From: Guadua angustifolia
Taxonomy: Eukaryota > Streptophyta > Magnoliopsida > Poales > Poaceae
DNA length: 64,000 nt
Reading direction: 5' to 3'
NCBI GenBank assembly: GCA_036346375.1
Contig: CM070506.1
Span: 5,146,001 to 5,210,000 of the forward strand
Shown piece by piece: positions 1 through 10,435 of the stretch. Numbering within the stretch: position 1 is the stretch's first letter; the number at the start of each line of letters is the position of its first letter. Position numbers and translations under genes: made by a program. The notes under the pieces were generated by a model, which did no database searches, was not told the origin of the DNA, and was given only the letters and a program-made list of their open reading frames with translations.

Positions 1-677
1 CGGCAGGTGTGACAGGGTGCCAGCAATCACCGGATAATTAACCGAAGGAGGCAATGTATGCAAAATCTTTGCCTTCGATTTCTCTCTCTCCCTCCTACTT
101 CTCCCATGCGTTTCTCTCTCTCCCTCTTTCTTTTCCCCATGCTCCTCCATCTCTTCCTCTCCCTTCTATCTCTCTCTCCCCAAAAAGCCTCCCTCTTGGA
201 TCTTCATCTTGAAGAAAAATCTCCTGAGTTTTTCTTCCTCATCCTGATCCTCTTCTTCAAGGTAACCCTCGTTCATCATCTCTCTCTCAATTTTAGTCTC
301 TTCCATGCCCTAGGGTTCATATTCTCTTGATTTAGGGTTTGTGCAAAATGTGGCATATTGTGGCAAATCAAACCAATAAAATTTGCAAAAATGAGTAGCC
401 TAATGATCCTAGATAGTATTTTAAGACTTTGATTGGTTCGATATGTGAGTTCCTTTGAGATTTTGCAAAAATCCGAAAAAGGGTTTTTGGGAGGCCGGTC
501 ACACCGCCTTCCTGTGCATGCACCAATGGCGATCTACACGGACTGAAGCGGTCCAACCGACCTTGACAGACAATTCTTGCAAATTTTTTTTCAATTTGCC
601 ACATAATGCATATAAAAATCCAACTTTAGGGTATGTATTCCTTGATTCTTATTTATTCCTTGTCAATTCTAGTTATC

Positions 678-2160
678 ATGCCAAGGACCAAAAATCTTCC
701 TCCTCGCGGGGGTGGTGTTGTCCGGAAATCAACAAGAGGAAGAGGATCTAGGTTGGCCGCTGGCAGTGACAGTGAAGATTCTCAAACAAGAATTGCCAGA
801 GATAGAAAGATCAGGCAGAAAGTTCAAGAAGAACTTGGTGGAAGCTCTCGGGCTAGAAAAGGAAAGGGAGTTGCATCAGAATCAAGTGAGGAAGACGACA
901 GTATGGATGTTGATTTCAAAGGAGAAAATGGGATTGATAATGAAGATTCAGAAAACAATGAAGAATCCTTTGATGACTTTCAACCCACTATGGATCTAAA
1001 GAAGATTAAAGCAGAAAAATACTTTTCTCTCCGGCTTGCAAATCAATGCTTGCTTCCTCGCAGCGCAACTTTGGATAAGTTCAGAACACTTTTTCAGTAA
1101 AAGGTCTATCATGAAATCTATCTTAACAAGGATTTTGCCAATCAAAAATGGGTAAGCTGGGAGCATGTTCGAAATGTTCCATTGTTTGTTGTAGTGCTTG
1201 AACTCTTTCATGGAGCTGATTTGGCTAGTTTTGTGAGCCTTAAGTGTGATTACAACGAAGATTTGATCAAACAGTTTTATGCCACTGTCCACATAACCGA
1301 TGAGTATGATGAAATCATGTGGATGTCCGAAGCTGCTGTGTACACCATGTCAAAGGAAGAGATTGAGCAAGCTTGGGGGTCTATCATAGCGGTCAGCCGA
1401 AAATTCATAATGAGGCTTCACTTTCTCTCACTGACCAATTCAAATTCTATGATCCTTCTGCTCGAGTCAAAAGGCCAGGTAAAATGACTCACCTTCTTCC
1501 TTCTGCGAGTCTCATTAATAGGATTATTCGAGTTACTGTTCATCCTAAGAGTGGTAATTTCGATGAGATTTGAGGCTATGCTTGGAATATTATGGACAAA
1601 ATTATGAAGAAGGAAAGATTTGATGTGGTGGATTTTATTCTTAGAGAAATCAGATCTTCTGCTGGGATAGAGGCAAAACAATTTATTTCGCTCCTTATAT
1701 CATGTTGCTCATCAAGAGGATGTCCGGATACCGTGGTGGGTGTGGAAGTGCCCATAAGCCATGTGATGTCAATATCACTGTTCAAAGTCGATCATCTTCT
1801 CGGTAGTCTCCTGAATGACAAATTGGTGACGAAGGGCAGCAGCAGCCACCTCAAGCTCATCCTTTTTCTGGCACTCATTTTGAGAACTTTGAGATCCTTC
1901 ATAATGCCATGATGACCGGCTTTGTGAATTTGAGTACTGCTATGATGGAGAACTTTGCCAGAGTTGATCTTATCAGGCTCAAACCCGTCAGGTTGTCGAG
2001 GAGGTTCGAGGTCACTTGGACTTCGTTGATTCTTCCATCGGCGAGCTCCGTTCATCCTTTGAGGAGTACCGCACTCTGCAGGCTCCTAAGACCTTTCATC
2101 GCTACGGGACTCGTCATCCTTCGCCTCCTCCTCCTCCTCCTTCATCTTGAGCTTCGCGTT
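678..2160 (+). pseudogene. Gag-like / putative plant transposon protein, broken
   Basis: The frame starts at ATG 678 with a basic and then acidic Ser/Asp/Glu-rich N-terminus (MPRTKNLPPRGGG onward). After an in-frame TAA at 1098-1100 the same frame continues with WVSWEHVRNVPLF, CDYNEDLIKQFYATVHI and MSEAAVYTMSKEEIEQAWG. A frameshift near 1375 leads to a third part (FYDPSARVKRPGKMTHLL, IMDKIMKKERFDVVDFIL). A later frame at about 1975-2160 gives a coiled-coil-like tail (VVEEVRGHLDFVDSSIGEL). The middle block resembles the putative plant transposon protein domain common in gag-only grass LTR elements. The assignment rests on recognition of this motif series, not a search. It is not translatable as one protein. 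Confidence 0.6.
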
Positions 2161-2654
2161 TCCTTCTCCTTTTTGGTATTTCATGCCAAAGGGGGAGAAA
2201 AATTGAAGAAAGGAAGGAGCTAAAGTTCTAGTCTAGTCGCCGAGGATTAGCTTATTTATATTTACTGTTTTTATCCTTGTGTAAGCTATTGAACCTCGTT
2301 TTATTTCGCCGTGGTTGTGATGACTCTTTTTATTCTGTTGGATGTTATTGGATATTTTACTTAAGTTGAACTCTGTTGGATGATTTTAATTCTGAATGAT
2401 CTTGTTGTTATTATGTTGTGATCTATATTGCTCACATATTCATTGCATATTATTGATAATATTGTTCTATCCTTGGTTCCATTATTCTAAAGGAAGCTCT
2501 GCCAAAATTTCAAATGAAGTCACTTGTGCATTCTCTAAACTTCTTTTATGCACAATTTTAGGGGGAGCTTTCTCAAATAAGCACTGTTGTTTTAATCTTT
2601 TTCAATCTTCTTCTATTCTTTGTGTTGTCATCAATTACCAAAAAAGGGGAGATT

Positions 2655-4154
2655 GAAAGCATCTAGGCCGCAAATTGTTTTTAGTTTTGGTAATTAATGA
2701 CAAGTTGTGAAAAAGGATTAATGCTTTTTCTTGAGGATTCTTTGATACAGGATAATGCATTTATTGACAAGTGTAAAGAAATGCATGTGACTGAAGAAAG
2801 GGCAAATGGCTGCATGGTGTCAAAGGTACAAATACACTCTAGGACATTTTTCGTAGATTTTACCGATCTCGGAAGATTGAAGAGAAAGATCGGATTTTTT
2901 AGAATTTAGTGCCGTACTATAAAGAGGGGCTTCTGATGTTTGTTTAAAGTTGAAAAGAGTGTCAAGGCTCAAATCCTAGTTAATTAGACATCTGCACTAA
3001 TTTAACACTCAAAGAAATTTTCTTGTCAGCACAGAAGTACTCATGGTCTTCTTGACCAGTGTGACCGGATTCAAGTCGGTGGGACCGGCCGTCGGTGTGA
3101 CCGGGCTGCCACCGGCCTGATTTTTCCAGAACGAGTGCATTGCCAAATTTAAACGGGCGGTGCGACCAGACTTTGGTCGATCTGGCCAGGACTTCTTGAT
3201 CTTGACAAGACCGGCCGTCTCCGTGCGTTTTTCACGAAGGCTCATATTAAAATTTGGAAGCAGTGGTGCGACCAAGGTCCTCGGTCCACCGGATGGCGGT
3301 CGGACAAGACCGTTCTTGATCACACCGCGAGTGTAATAACGGTCCTTTAGTCACGCATTAAATGCACTATTCCGACCGTTGCGGTGTGAGGATCGGTTGG
3401 ACCGGCCTCCTCAGCCCGAAATTTAGTAAAATATTAAAACGGCTAGTTTTGGTTGGTGAAGGCTATAAATACCCCTTAATTGAAGTATGAGGGGTTCTTC
3501 TGGACCTCATTGAATACTCTTGAGTTTTAGCAAGTCTTCCAAACACCTTGTGCATTGAACTCACATATTTGAGAGGGTTAGAAGCAAAATTGAGTGTGCA
3601 TTGAATTGTTGAGCCTTAGACACTCAAATTCAACCTCAAGCAAGCATCGAAGCTTATTACTCTTGGAGGTTGCCGCCTCCTAGACGGCTTGGAGGTGATC
3701 GGGGTTGGTGATCTTCTCGAAGAAGGTTGTGAGAAGGCCCAATTGTTATGAAGGCAAGGAGCTCGCCTACCCGGAGCGGGGAAGAGCTACCTCTAGTGAT
3801 CGGGGAAGGCTCAAGCAAGTGGAGCCAGCTTGAAGAAGTTCAAGTCACCTCAACGTGGAGTAGGGGAGACCGGCAAGTCTCCGAGACCACGGGATAAACT
3901 CGCGTGTTCTTCTATTGTGGTTTGCCTAGTTCATTTTGTTGCATTAATTTTGGCTATTTGATTATCTTGTTGCTACATTAGTATAGCCATTGAATCAATT
4001 AAGTAGAGAAGATTGCTTGGTATTCACTAGAATTGCTAGATATTAAATTTGCCAAATTTGTCACTTGTGCTTAGAAATATCAAAACTTGAATTTAGTGTA
4101 GAAAATTTAAAACCTCCTATTCACCCCCCTCTAGTCGGTATCCTTGATCCTACA
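2655..4154 (+). repeat. 3' LTR (1.5 kb) of the gag-only element
   Basis: It begins TGAAAGCATC immediately after the purine-rich tract at 2641-2653 and ends ATCCTACA at 4154, giving the usual TG...CA termini. It contains a TATA-like CTATAAAT (3463-3470) and several GACCGG-rich stretches at 3060-3420. The right boundary is fixed by the abrupt start of CACTA subterminal repeats. The 5' LTR is outside the window, so identity between the LTRs cannot be judged. Confidence 0.75.
3463..3470 (+). promoter_or_regulatory. TATA-like box in the 3' LTR
   Basis: CTATAAAT followed by ACCCC lies about 810 bp into the LTR, a usual place for a retrotransposon U3 promoter. Assigned from sequence and position only. 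Confidence 0.4.
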
Positions 4155-4786
4155 AACGGTTTTGTGCAAAAAACATCTGCGATGTGACCTGACATCACAG
4201 ACGATTTTTGTGCAAAAACCATCTGCAATGTCGGTGTCATCACAGACGGTTTTTGGATAAAACCGTTTGTGATGATCAATTCTATTTTCTATAAAAGAGT
4301 AGAGAGCCTCGATCGCCTCTATATTTTTAGAGTTTCCTAGATATATCTGAGGTGGCTGTGATTGAGAGGCCTTCTAGTGAAAGAGACCCTAGATTTGTTG
4401 TAGTAATTGTAGATCCTTGTGCTCTAGGTCATCTAAGGTTAGTAATTACTTCAAATTTGAATTATATTTTAGATCTAGCTTGGGGGAAATGAATCTGTGT
4501 TCTACATCTAGCTTGTTGTAGATCCATTTGTTCTCTGTGATGTAAAGTAGACACATTTGCCAGATCCAGCTTGGGGGATCTGACCTTGTGTAGATCCATT
4601 TGTGCCTTTTGATCTAAATTAGTAGTTAGTTCTTACATGCATATCCATTCGTTCTTTTTCGATGTTAAGAGCTATATATGTTAATCGGCAAGTAGAAATT
4701 TAGCCTATATGTAGCACATTTACACATGAGCACTCCTAGAGTACTTAATTCGTCGTTTAACACCTATTGTTACATATGTAGCGTAT

Positions 4787-5310
4787 ATGGATCGAAACTG
4801 GATGTACGTTGAGAACCGTGCAAGCGCCGAGTACATTAATGGTGTCTCCACTTTTAGAAGAACTACAGAGGAAGATATGTCGAACAAGGGGGTGGAATTT
4901 ATGCCTTGTCCATGCATTGACTGTGAGAATCTCCGGATGTTTCGAAATCCAGCGCAGATTGAAGCACACTTGATTATACGGGGTTTCAAAAAGGGGTATA
5001 CATGTTGGACCAGTCACGGTGAAGAGCAAATTATGTAGGGACCAAGTAATACTACCATCGTGGACAAAGTTGACGATACTCTGGATATCGTCAACGATAC
5101 TCCGGATGATATCGACTGTACTTTTGATGACAATCTAGATTAGATGCTACGGGATGCAGAAGGGAACCGTGATGAGTGGGAATATGTAAAATTTCGGGGC
5201 TGGATGGACGACTTGGAGAAACCTTTGTTCCTGGGTTGTAAGTCTAAATACACAAGGTTGTCATCCATGCTGGGAACTGCTGAAATTAAAGGCAAGCAAC
5301 GGTGACAAGG
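4787..5310 (+). pseudogene. CACTA transposase N-terminal fragment (transposase-associated domain)
   Basis: The reading begins MDRNWMYVENRASAEYINGV and contains the paired-Cys stretch MPCPCIDCENL, then HLIIRGFKKGYTCWTSHGE. This is the typical order of the transposase-associated domain at the N-terminus of plant CACTA transposases (family knowledge: Transpos_assoc, preceding TNP2). A stop (TAG) at 5036-5038 and another near 5142 interrupt it. The frame continues as LRDAEGNRDEWEYVKF and PLFLGCKSKYTRLSSMLG, the next conserved stretch. The catalytic TNP2 region is absent. It would once have provided transposition for CACTA ends and is now dead. Confidence 0.85.
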
Positions 5311-5683
5311 TTAGTAAGTACTTGTCAGAATTTTCTCGTACTTGTCAGAATTTTCTCTTTTTTGTAACTCTCGATATATAATGAATTTGATCCTGAAACT
5401 TTATACATAGGTAGAGTAATCTATGAAGTAATCTACAATTTTTTCAGAATTTTTCATGACTTTTATTAGTTGGTGTGCACGGTGTGTACACGGGAAACCC
5501 TGTGTGCATAGGATATGTTGTTGTATGTTGTGCAACATGTGATTGGAGTACATTTTTTAAATTTATGTCATAATAATATGCTGGTCATACTGTGTACTGT
5601 CTTTTGTTTCAGTGGGCATGACTAGCAATTCCTGAGGCTAGCTAATATATTAAAATTTAGTATAAAATAGAAAATCAATATCA

Positions 5684-6068
5684 CAGACGGTTCTAACGAA
5701 GAACCATATGTGAATAAGCACAAATCACAGACGGTTCCACTGTGGCACCATCTGTGATGATGGCATCATCACAGATGGTTTCAAATTGGAACCATTTGTG
5801 ATATATTCCACTTCACAGATGGTTTTTTCTTAAAACTGTCTGGGATAATCCCATCATTACAGACAGTTCGTAAGTGGAACCATCTGAGATAATACCACAT
5901 CACAGACGGTTCGTAAGTGGAACCGTCTAAGATGAGCTTTTTCACAGACGGTTGAAAAATCGTTTGCAATGACTCTTTGTCATCACTGACACTTGTTTAC
6001 AGACAGTTCACAAAATCGTCTGTGATGAGGTTTCTGAACCGTCTGTGATGAGCTTTTGTGTAGTAGTG
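5684..6068 (+). repeat. CACTA subterminal repeats and right terminus
   Basis: At least nine copies of variants of CACAGACGGTTC/GAACCGTCTGTGATG in both orientations fill this stretch. It ends in the terminal sequence CTTTTGTGTAGTAGTG (6053-6068), the reverse complement of a CACTACTACA terminus. In this superfamily such arrays bind the TNPA-type protein; that role is family knowledge, not seen here. Confidence 0.85.
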
Positions 6069-6069
6069 C

Positions 6070-6838
6070 TATAGTCCTCAACAAAATGGTGTTGCCAAAA
6101 GAAAAAACTGAACGATTGATGATATGGCAAATTCAATGCTGAAAGAGAAAGGTATGCCTAAATCATTTTGGGCAGAAGCTATGAACACAACTGTTTATAT
6201 TTTAAATAGTAGTCCAACAAAGGCAGTTCTGGACCGTACACCATTTGAAGCATGGTATGGTCAGAAGCCAGTAATAAGTCATATGAAAGTGTTTGGGTAT
6301 ATTTGTTATGCCCAAGTACCAACTCAAAGAAGAGTATCATGATATGTCAAAGGAACATTAGATGTTGGTATATGGTACAAGCCAGTTAAAGTTTCAATGC
6401 TGATCGGGTACACATGTAGTGATTGGGCAAGATGTCTTGATGACATGAAAAGCACATCAGGTTATGCTTTTTCACTTGGTTCAGGTATATGCTCTTGGTC
6501 AACAAAGAAGCAAAATATAGTAGCGCTATCTTAATTTGAAGCGAGTATGTGGCGACAACTTCGAATGTATCCTTTGAGAGAAACAAGATGAACCAACTAC
6601 AGTCTATTGTGATATCAAATCAGCAATCATGATTAGTGAAAATCCAGTCAGTCATGATAGAACCAAACATATTGCAATCAAGTATCATTACATCCAAGAA
6701 GTAGTAGAACGCCGTGAGGTCAAGTTGGAATTTTGTCAAACAGATCAACAGTTGGCTGATATATTTACAAAGGTGTTACCAAAAGAAAAGTTTCTATGCA
6801 ATAGAAACTTAATCAGAGTCTATAAGAAAATGAATTAA
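6070..6838 (+). pseudogene. Copia pol remnant: integrase C-terminal part fused to RNase H
   Basis: Integrase motifs are YSPQQNGVAK then MLKEKGMPKSFWAEA and LNSSPTKAV..RTPFEAWYGQKP, ending near 6340. The frame then moves to RNase H-type motifs: YVKGTLDVGIWY, YTCSDWARCLDDMKSTSGYAF, SWSTKKQNIVALS and, from 6629, NPVSHDRTKHIAIKYHYIQE and QLADIFTKVLPKEKF. The RNase H acidic residue region is partly preserved (CSDWARC). An in-frame TGA falls just before the ATG at 6124, and further stops lie around 6530-6600. The whole reverse transcriptase is missing between the two parts, so this is a deletion derivative. Confidence 0.8.
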
Positions 6839-6847
6839 GGTGGAGTT

Positions 6848-7278
6848 TGATGGAGTTAATTCATTTTCTTATAGATAATTATGGCTAAAACTATTGACAT
6901 TGAACTGGGAAGGTACTAGTTATATTTAGATGCATCTCTATGCAAGGAATGAGTAGGCATTGAGTTGGAAGCATTGACTTTTGAGCTGCGATTAAGGAGG
7001 CGGGTCAAGATTTGTCACTATGAGTGAAGCTAATTAGGAGTTGTAAAGTGAGTTGTAGACATTAAATAATAATTATTGTTTGAATCTATTGAATAGAGTT
7101 GGTTACTAGAGTCAGTTTATAAAGTCTATAAAAGGACTTGAGGTTTCCTTGTGTATATAAGAAAAAGATGCAACCTTGTTGAGATGAATGAGAAATAGTA
7201 GTATTAAAAGTAAGTGCTCTGTTTTCTTCTATATCTTCCTTTATTCCATTGCTTCTTGTATTAGCCACCTTCCTAACA
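6848..7278 (+). repeat. 3' LTR of the copia fragment
   Basis: The LTR runs TGATGGAGTTAATTC...CACCTTCCTAACA and follows the RNase H stop by 9 bases and a short purine tract. It holds a TATA-like TCTATAAAAGG near 7125. The right flank begins TCGGG, and the next retroelement gag remnant starts there. Confidence 0.65.
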
Positions 7279-9016
7279 TCGGGCACGGTGAAACAGATCT
7301 GAGTAGAATTGATGAACATGAAGAAGAATGATCTATCGACAACTGACTACTTAAATAAGATAAAAAACCTTGCTGACACCATGGGCTAAATTAGCCATCC
7401 TCTGAGCAACGAGGAGGTGACCTTGTACCTCTTGGCTACGACTCCGACTATGACTCGTTGGTGACATATATAACCACTCGAGCCGATCCCATCTCGTTGA
7501 CTGATCTTTTTGCTCACCTTCTTTCCCATGAGATGCATGTAGACAATGGGAACTCAGGAGTGTAGATTGGAGACCACTCGGCAAACTTCACTGCCAACAA
7601 TGATAACAAATGAAACACAAGAGGTGATCGTCTTAGCAAACAACCCTACCATGGCAACAACACCAAAGGCTGTGGTTGCAGCCGCAACAACTAGCAAAAG
7701 TGAGGAGGCTAGTATTCTAATGCTAGCAACTTAGGAGGATCAAACCGCCTGGTTTGTCAAGTGTGTGGTAAAGTCAGTCACATGACACTGAAGTTAAGGA
7801 TCAGGATACAAAGAATTCTTCTTAGATGTCAATATGCAAGCAGCCTTTACTCCATTGATCTAACCTATTATGTCAAGTAATTGTCCTATGGTGCTAGGGT
7901 TTCCCAAGAGCAATGGCATTGTCATCTTGGCCATATGCTTCTTCCGAGATCGTCTAACATGTTCTCCAAAATAATGAACTTTCATGTGTCTTAGACAAAA
8001 TAAGTCTATGTGACACTTGCCATCAAGGCAAAATTCACTAGTTACCATACTCCACATTGAATAATATTTGTTCTACCCCTCTTAGGCTTGTTTTCTAGAT
8101 GTATGGGGCCTTGCTCGCACATCAGTTGGGGGTTATAAAAACTATGTTAGCTTTATTGATTCCTATAGTCGATTTACCTAGCTCTAGTTTTTAAAAAGCA
8201 AGCCTAATAATTTTGGTGTGTTCATTTAGTTTCAAATACATGTTGAATGATTGTTGAATCAAAAAATCTTGTGTCTGCGGTCAGACTAGGGGAGAGGGTA
8301 ACAAAAGCTCCTTGCCTTTTTCTAGAAAATCAGCATTGCACATAGGGTCTCCTGTCCACACATGCACTAGCAAAATGAGTATGTTAAGAGGAAGCATAGA
8401 CATATCATAGAAACTGACCTATCTTTGCTAGCTCATACCTATGTTCCTCTTCAATTTTAGAACGAAACATTGTCCACAACATGTTTTCTGATCACTCGTC
8501 TCCCTAGTTGAGTCATTGGCTAAAATACCCCCTTGAGCGTCTAATTGGTGCCAAACCATATTACACTTTTTCTCCTTATTTTTGGTTGTGTGAGTTGGTC
8601 ACATCTCTATTAACTCCCATAAACTCGAATTTTGTTCTAAGTAGTGTGTATTCCTTGGCTATATTTCTTTATACAAAGGATACAATTGCCTTCACATTCC
8701 TATGTGACAATTATATGCGTCTTGGGATGTCATATTTGATGAAAGAGTATTCTGGTCTCTTCGGTTCACCTAAATCCTCTTGACATATTCCTCTAGATTC
8801 CTCGATACTACTACTTCCAGCTATTATTTCTATTGATTTTGGCCAATATGAAAATATTGCTTGTGTGCTTGTTTTGCCTATTAATAATCTTGAAGACTCA
8901 TCTCAGCATGGGAAGATACAAGATAATATTAGTGGCGGCAACAGTGGTGAGTCAAATCTATCGGCAATACATCATTCTAACACCACTAAAGATGATGATG
9001 TGCCTACAATCGAACC
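7279..9016 (+). mobile_element. Heavily decayed copia retrotransposon, left part (resumes at 14605)
   Basis: In shifting frames this stretch carries gag (KKNDLSTTDYLNKIKNLADT at about 7322), a GAG-pre-integrase region (WHCHLGHMLL near 7918), integrase pieces (GGYKNYVSFIDSYSRFT near 8130) and the post-integrase region (NTPLERLIGAKPYYTFSPY at about 8530-8590; YMRLGMSYLMKEYSG near 8715). Every domain has stops and frameshifts. At 9016 it is cut by the insertion of the copia at 9017-14599, and the reading resumes after 14604. No LTR of its own was identified. Confidence 0.7.
7322..9016 (+). pseudogene. Copia gag-pol remnant in many frames
   Basis: The recognisable pieces run in the normal order gag, GAG-pre-integrase, integrase, linker. 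Protease and reverse transcriptase were not found in this part. The last readable codons (VPTIEP) end at the insertion point, and the frame picks up on the far side of the inserted element (TAPQNTH). It is a fossil with no coding capacity. Individual pieces were identified by motif only. Confidence 0.65.
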
Positions 9017-9220
9017 TGTTAAGTGCATATTCTTTTTGTTCCTGGTTTTGTGTTAACCGTAGATCCGATATGCTCATCTCATGCACTGCGTGTGCCTTGC
9101 TTTCTTGCCATATTTATTATATGGCCGGTTCCATCAGTGCACATGTCTTGTTGGCTCTCTGCATGTATATGTACTCATCACTTGGATGAATCGAGTGCAC
9201 AGGCATTACACCATTTAGCT
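9017..9220 (+). repeat. 5' LTR of the copia at 9-14.6 kb
   Basis: About 204 bp, TGTTAAGTGC...CCATTTAGCT. It pairs with 13646-14599. A stricter TG...CA boundary would be 9017-9210 (ending ATTACA), but the next ten bases are also shared by both LTRs, so I include them. Confidence 0.8.
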
Positions 9221-9232
9221 TGGTATTAGAGC
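9221..9232 (+). promoter_or_regulatory. Primer-binding site (tRNA-Met type)
   Basis: TGGTATTAGAGC differs by one base from the common plant copia primer site TGGTATCAGAGC, complementary to the 3' end of initiator tRNA-Met. It abuts the left LTR. Confidence 0.8.
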
Positions 9233-9251
9233 AGGCTCTTCAACTCCATCC

Positions 9252-10362
9252 ATGGGTGACGATCTCTCTCAATCAAACGCCTTGCGTCACGATGATCTTG
9301 ATGGCAACACCTCGGCCTCTCCTCATCACTGTCATTCATTACCATCACCCAATTCTGCTGCACCTCGGCCACCCCCTTGTCTCCCTGAATTCACCTTCTA
9401 CCCACCATGTTAATATCCACACTATATTACCTTCAAGCTGGACCTGGCCGCCAACATCTACAATAAGTGGCGGAACTTCATGATGTATGTGCTGGGTAAA
9501 TTCAACCTCATCAATCACGTTGAAGATGCTACTGACTCGGAGCACGAGAACAAAGACTGGTGCCGCAATGACATCACTGTCGCCATGCGGATTTACTCCA
9601 CAATTTTTGATGAGATGCTTGACATTGTCATGACAGCCAACTCCACTGCCTAAGACGCCTGGCATCGACTGCATGTCTTTTTCCATGACAACAAGCCGAG
9701 CCGGGCGATTCATCTCGGCAAGAATTCCAGCGCTACCATACAAGCGATCTCTCGTCGATTAACTTCTTGGGAGACTCAAGACTCTTGCCGACGCCTTGGC
9801 GGATGTCGATGAACCTATTGCTGATCGCACCCTCACATATCAGATGATCCACGACCTCAATAGCAAGTTTCAGGTAATAGCCAAGGTTCTGCAAATGCAG
9901 GTTCCCTTTCCTTCTTTCATATAGGCTCGATCTCGTCTTCTGCTCAAGGAGATCGAGATTGACAAGCGGACAAAGATGGAGGCCGCCTCGGCTCTTCTCG
10001 TCAAATCGTCCGGCTCAACACCGTCCCTCGGGCGGCGGTGTGCCAGCGACAACTCTTCCGGTGGTGGCGCGGCAAGCAACCACTGCCCAGCCACGGCGGC
10101 CAAAACAATGGCATGAGGAATTAAGCGACCGCGAGTGCGTGATCGTGGCCGTGGCCGCGGAGCTCCATCCTTCAACAATGCTGGACATGGTGGCACCCAC
10201 TACAACAACACTGGGAATTATGGCATAGGGAACCAGTACGCCCAGCCTCAACCGGTCATGGGTTACTTTGCCCCTACACCTGTCATGCGGCCCTTGGTTC
10301 TCGGCAATGCTGCAGGCGTCCTCGACGCCCGCCCTCTAGCCGTTGGCCATGCCTACCCATGA
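9252..10362 (+). pseudogene. Copia gag, frameshifted
   Basis: ATG at 9252 (MGDDLSQSNALRHDD) opens a frame that stops near 9410. The core gag motifs follow in another frame: FKLDLAANIYNKWRNFMMYV, GKFNLINHVED, and DAWHRLHVFFHDNKPSRAI. An in-frame TAA stands just before DAWHRL. The C-terminal part is Gly/Asn/Arg-rich (RDRGRGRGAPSFNNAGHGG) and ends at 10362. I could not find the usual CCHC zinc knuckle, which is either lost or absent from this lineage. The order of motifs matches the UBN2/Retrotran_gag-type copia capsid, which packages element RNA. Confidence 0.75.
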
Positions 10363-10435
10363 TCTGCTTGAGCACGCTGCCATGCTTTGCACCACCATAC
10401 CAGGCTCATGCTGCCTCTGAGATCGACATACACTC

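Larger units (their letters stand above)
1..4154 (+). mobile_element. Non-autonomous LTR retrotransposon, 3' portion (internal region plus 3' LTR)
   Basis: The window opens inside an LTR retrotransposon whose 5' LTR lies to the left. Visible parts are a CT-rich leader (about 85-250), a broken gag-like reading frame (678 to about 2160), a non-coding stretch, a polypurine tract (AAAAAAGGGGAGA at 2641-2653) and a 1.5-kb 3' LTR from 2655. No protease, integrase, reverse transcriptase or RNase H was found between gag and the LTR, so it would depend on proteins supplied by another element. It ends exactly where CACTA-type subterminal repeats begin, so it inserted into that element. The likely 5-bp target copy on this side is AACGG (4155-4159); its partner is outside the window. 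Confidence 0.8.
4155..6068 (-). mobile_element. CACTA (En/Spm-type) DNA transposon fragment
   Basis: The right end reads, on the minus strand, CACTACTACACAAAAG followed by many copies of CACAGACGGTT-type subterminal repeats, the hallmark of CACTA elements. Subterminal repeats also occur at 4155-4270, just right of the gag-only LTR element, so that element interrupted the CACTA. The core keeps a broken fragment of the TNP2-type transposase (4787-5310, plus strand). Most of the transposase is missing, so the copy is non-autonomous. Immediately right of 6068 an integrase gene of a copia element resumes in mid-codon series, which shows the CACTA landed inside that gene. The left terminus is outside the window. 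Confidence 0.85.
6069..7278 (+). mobile_element. Copia retrotransposon fragment with 3' LTR, host of the CACTA insertion
   Basis: Directly after the CACTA end the reading YSPQQNGVAK resumes copia integrase. It runs to about 6340 and jumps to an RNase H domain, ending at 6838. A purine-rich tract (AAGGTGGAG) and a 431-bp LTR (6848-7278, TGATGGAGTT...CCTAACA) follow. The reverse transcriptase is deleted, so the element had already lost its centre. The 5' part and 5' LTR lie outside the window. Confidence 0.8.

Noticed and set aside
58..330. 90-codon open frame at the left edge
   Set aside because: Low-complexity Leu/Ser/Pro run from a CT-rich leader inside the LTR element; no domain.
4155..6068. 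CRISPR-like array from regularly recurring CACAGACGGTT motifs
   Set aside because: Units occur in both orientations with irregular spacing and end in a CACTA terminus; these are transposon subterminal repeats in a plant genome.
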